Shown: one piece after another, positions 59,658 through 64,000 of the stretch
Numbering within the stretch: position 1 is the first letter of the stretch
Layout of the letters: each line of letters begins with the position of its first letter
From: Diadema setosum
Lineage: Eukaryota; Echinodermata; Echinoidea; Diadematoida; Diadematidae
Length of the DNA stretch: 64,000 nucleotides
Reading direction: 5' to 3'
Assembly: GCA_033980235.1 (NCBI GenBank)
Contig: CM067070.1
Location: forward strand, 23,024,199 to 23,088,198
Position numbers and translations under genes: made by a program
Notes under the pieces: generated by a model
Seen by the model: only the letters and a program-made list of their open reading frames with translations
The model's database searches: none
Told to the model about the DNA's origin: nothing

Positions 59658-62605
59658 GTTTAAACCAATTATATTTTATTTCATTCAGACTGCTTTTCGA
59701 ATAAATCAATATGTCAGATCTGATGCATCCTATGTGCAGTACAATATTGATACTATACTCTATGAGCAAGGATGTGTGTGATACCCCCTTGCTCATACTA
59801 TGTAGAATATTATTTTGCCAGTGTGACCGGACGACAAAAGATCGATTTCGCGATCTTAAACAACTTTTGCCAGTCTGACCGCCCCTTAGAGGTTAAGAGG
59901 CAAAAACAAAACAAAACAAAACAAAACAAAACAAAACCGTGTGCCTCATCGGGAACAATCCAGCGAGGTTGTCTGTGGGAAAGCAGCTGGGGTTTTTTTT
60001 CAGCTTTTTCTATGAATCCGCTAGAAATGACGGATATGATCTGTTAGTGGGGATGAGAAAGAAAGTTTAAAGTTCCCGTCAAAGAAGTAAGTTCACCAAG
60101 AGTATAAAAGAAAGTGAAATATCAAGGTTTTTTTTTTATTATTTGTTTGTTTCAGGTTGATGTGTAAATTTAACGTAGAATTGCACAGGCATGAATAATC
60201 GGTCATTCGATAAGCGTACGCAAGTGTGCGTGCGCGATGGAATGTTGAGCGAGCAAAACATGAAAGCTGAAAATCTCCGTCAGGGAAAGTGATTGATTTT
60301 ACAGCTATACAACCAGAATTCCTGGTATATGCAGTTAGGTTTACTTGCACATGATATGTCATACAACTGTACATGTAAATATGAAAATCTAAATTTAATT
60401 GATGCAAGTTGAGCAAGTTTGCAACTGACATGAAAGAATATCAAGCTACATCATGCCACAGAGGTTAGAGCATGTATGTTTTCTAGACATGGAAAAGAAA
60501 ACAGTGAATATTTCCCTCGAAGTTTTGAGACAATCTTATAGTAATACATGCTTAAACAATGGTTCATTAATAAGGAGTTGGCTATACAAGTAGAGAAGTA
60601 GATTGGAAACACTGTTGTAATTGATATACAGCCGTATTGTACTGTAGTCGTGTAGTTTTGAGTTTTAGACTAATTTGTACAGCGGTGAAAGTCATGAACA
60701 GGTATTTATCCTTCAGGCAAGGCTGAAGATGTTTATGACAAAGGAATTGTAATATAAACTACAAATCAGTTTGGCGCTGATATGAGCTTCAGAAAGCGGT
60801 AAAATTAGATTATGCAAAGGTTGCAGCTACAATGTAAATATATATACTTGCAGTCACTTATTATGTAGACACGAACGGGACCAGTTGCATGATTTGAGTA
60901 GAGACACAGTTTGTTATACTGTGCGAAGTGCTAGTACGGAAAGAATATTCAAGATCAAATGGTTGTTTAGTTTATTATGTTCCTCGCATCACACGCGAGG
61001 CACGCAATACCAACAGTGCGAGTAGAGTATCGGTTTGCCAATTCAATGTATGCACACAAAAAGTGAACCGATATTGGTTATTAATTCCCACACATCGTAT
61101 AAAGTATAATGAGTCAGTGTATTCGCAAGGTGTAATAGCATGCATGCATTTAAGAGTTGGCATGTGTGGTTTACAAGGCAAACTATGCATTTTTATACTT
61201 CAGCAAAATATTTCGTGTATTTTAAAGCAGGAATCATAAGGTGATTTACAGGTTGTAGCAGCATACGACATCACTTGTGCTATAGCATTTATTAGGCCTA
61301 AGCATGTGTGCTATTCAGACAATTGGCTTATAATACTACAGTATGAGTATATATTAATGGATATAAAGAAATATCTGAAAATAACAAAATCTGAGTTAAA
61401 TACCGGTAAACATAGTGTAAAAGAAATACACATGGAGATAAGAATTGTGTAACAATGGAAGCAACATTTATCTATGTGCACGTTTCTGTTCTTCATCTGC
61501 ACAGATTGAATTGATTGTGACCAGAGTGGTTGACCATCTGGTGCACCTTCCAAAAAGCAATAACTCCTCCATTTACCGGTGTACAACATTTGCTGCATAA
61601 TGATTAAGTTTAAATTAAGTTATCAAGTTGTTTAAGTTTAAATTAAGTTATCATTAAACAAAAAGAGATACACTTTTCCCGTGTCTCGCGTGAAACCTTT
61701 TTCGAGTGAAATATTGAGAAATGTCCTGCACAATACACAAAATGCTTATTGTTGAACTGGAATGAATGTTATACCCTTTTAATAAAAGCGGATTAGAATG
61801 CGTCAAACAGATGGTTTAATGTTATCTTTAAAAAAAAAATGATAATCATATCAACCAGTAGACTAGATTTTTTTAAAACTAAACTTTTGTCATGGGGCTG
61901 TAACTTTTCAGAAAAAAGCCTGGATTCAAATGGTGATCGAGATTCGATCTATTTCAGTATCACATTTCATGAAAATAACACCCAAATAGTGATTATCCTA
62001 ACTTTTTTTTTTTAGTTTTATGATGACCCTTACATGGAATTCGCTATTTGGTAATTGGAGGAAAACCAAACCGACAGAACTGTAGAAATTGCATCAAAAC
62101 TCGGACATACAATTTGAAAGTTTAAAGAAATATAGAAATATTAATGTTTTACATGGGTTTTCACCTGGCAGTGATTTGGTCCCAACCCATTATGCTTGCA
62201 CATTATTGACCGAGGCGATGATGTCCTGAAACTCCCAACTTTCCCATGAGATTTGTGAGAAAAGAAAAATGTCATAACAGTGTTTCGGGACAATTCCTAA
62301 GTGATAGCAAATTCAAAACAACTCATTTCCTCTGTACATGCAGTCATCAGCGCTATACGTTATTCCAACACACATAGACACCCACATAAATGCAATGCAA
62401 TGAATACAAATTTGTTTCGCCAAGGAAGTTGAAGAAGTGGACAGTTTTTATAGGAGACATTTATATTGATACGGTAACAACTTGAATACATACGGTGAAC
62501 ATCATGCTATGACCTCTAACGCACTCCATATCATTCATCCAGACAGACAATCATTCCTATAATCCAGCAGAATCAGACAAATTTGTATCCGTTGCATATG
62601 TACTA

Positions 62606-62649
<44 letters not shown>

Positions 62650-64000
62650 GAGTCCCATCTTCTCAACAGAAATATATAGGGGTAGAGAAGATTCGTTATA
62701 CTAGTAGTCGACTCTTCTGTAGGTTTGTTTTGTTTGCTCTGAGTTGTTCTGTGTCGCTGTTTAATCATTTTGTTTTGTTTTGTTTTGTTTTGTTTTGTTT
62801 GTTTGTTTGTTTGTTTTTATGTTGAAAATGCAATTCAAACCAAATCAGAGGTGGTGGTGGCGGAGGTGGGGAGAGGAATGGGCTTGCCCCGTTGCTCGTC
62901 TGTCTGTTTGTTTGTTTGTTTGTTTTTAGCACATTTGTCAACACGGTGATACAATCTATTATGAGTCATAGTCGTTTTTACATTTGGAAAGGGGGCGGGG
63001 TCGCAGTTATGTTCAGTCTATTATCGAGTGATTATGTCTGGCGTGAAACGAGATAACAAAACAGAAATGGTGTCCACATTACGTCCTTGCACTATGCTCA
63101 AGTTTACAACGCGTGAACATTGAACCTAGATATGGTTTTACCATGTAAGAGATGGAGTAACAACAACAGCCTTGTTCCCTTTGATCCCATGTTTATTGCC
63201 GCCACTCGGAATCAGTTAAAGTATGTGCTTAAGGAGCTGCCTAACACATAGGAATGTGTCAATGCACATAAATATTTAGTCTCTGAGAAAGATATGTCTT
63301 TATGATAGTATACTTTTCGTCTTCCCGCTTGGGAAAACATTAGTGGCACATAACAGGTATAATAGGCTTATGCAAACATGTGGATGTGCGGGAAAAAAAT
63401 GCGCAAAAAAAAAAACAACAACAACAACTGAAGAAATGAATTACAAAATTACTCGACTGTAAGTGTACACTAATTTAACATATGAATGAAAAAACTTTAC
63501 CTGAAGATTATACCATACCAATCTCATTTATGAAAAAATTACAGGAAAGATGATAACATTAGGTGATTAGCTTTCCTGTGAGGGTACAGTTTCAAATATT
63601 TTGATGACATACAGCTCAGATTTACCCTTTTACATAATAATCATGATAATCCTCGACCGGATTCACTTCTGTTTCATAATCTATGCTTGAACATTAAGTG
63701 AAATTTCATTTCATTTAACAAATAAACAAGCAAATCATAGCCGACATTACGCTAGCTTTCAAATCGAATCTTCAGACTGCTGAGAAAAACGGCGGCATCG
63801 AACAACCGATCATCAATAGCACAAACGCATCTGTGGAATTCTCATGTGCATCAATATGATAGAAAGCTTACAACTATTTAAATAGTTACAGTCCGTTGAA
63901 ACTCCATCTCTTTTTAAAAACGTCTTTGTCTTTACCATTGTTTTAGTAGCTCCATAGTTTTATATCTCAACCATGCAGTCGTCAGGGGTGCATCACTTTT
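59658..64000. other. Intergenic, no gene seen
   Basis: Simple repeats only: (AAAAC)n at 59905-59938, (TG)n at 62607-62643, (GTTTT)n and (GTTT)n at 62770-62817 and 62905-62926. No open frame here shows a domain or a convincing splice context. Confidence 0.5.

Overview
This is animal nuclear DNA: AT-rich, full of microsatellites and mobile-element remains, with short GC-richer exons bounded by GT/AG splice sites and no bacterial-type operons. The repeat style (many short TTAAAGG-ended hairpin elements, CR1/Jockey-like LINEs, a Ty3/Gypsy element) suits a marine invertebrate deuterostome such as an echinoderm. That placement is an inference and no species is claimed.

The main content is one split gene on the minus strand, assembled here by hand from 13 exons between 53549 and 15888. 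A possible further tail exon lies at 13341-13282. Every exon pair joins in compatible phase and gives 608 codons with no stop. In order they encode a signal peptide, two immunoglobulin domains, one transmembrane helix, a juxtamembrane segment with a SIYEEV tyrosine motif, and a complete receptor-tyrosine-kinase-type fold. The fold has lost most catalytic landmarks: Arg for the VAIK Lys, HGN for HRD, Val for the middle glycine of the Gly-rich loop, probably Thr for the helix-C Glu, and a very short activation loop without tyrosines. It keeps the DFG-type Asp and the structural residues. It is best read as a receptor pseudokinase and is the strongest candidate for an undescribed system in the window.

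Convergent to it on the plus strand are three phase-compatible exons (2674-2802, 5615-5676, 6630-6686). They form the 3' end of a second single-pass membrane protein with a short cytoplasmic tail. Its extracellular part was not found and may lie left of the window.

Layout. 1 to about 2490: Ty3/Gypsy element on the minus strand, running off the left edge, with gag and an open pol. 2674-6950: 3' end of the plus-strand membrane gene, with a 1.6 kb terminal-inverted-repeat element in its first visible intron. 7 to 13 kb: between the genes, microsatellites and repeats. 13.3-53.5 kb: the receptor gene, whose introns hold three LINE copies (one nearly intact at 40255-43350), at least six families of hairpin elements, and a recent 295-bp tandem duplication. 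53.6-64 kb: upstream region with repeats and no gene I can support.

Exon boundaries were drawn by eye from splice motifs, phase continuity and family resemblance, with no transcript data.
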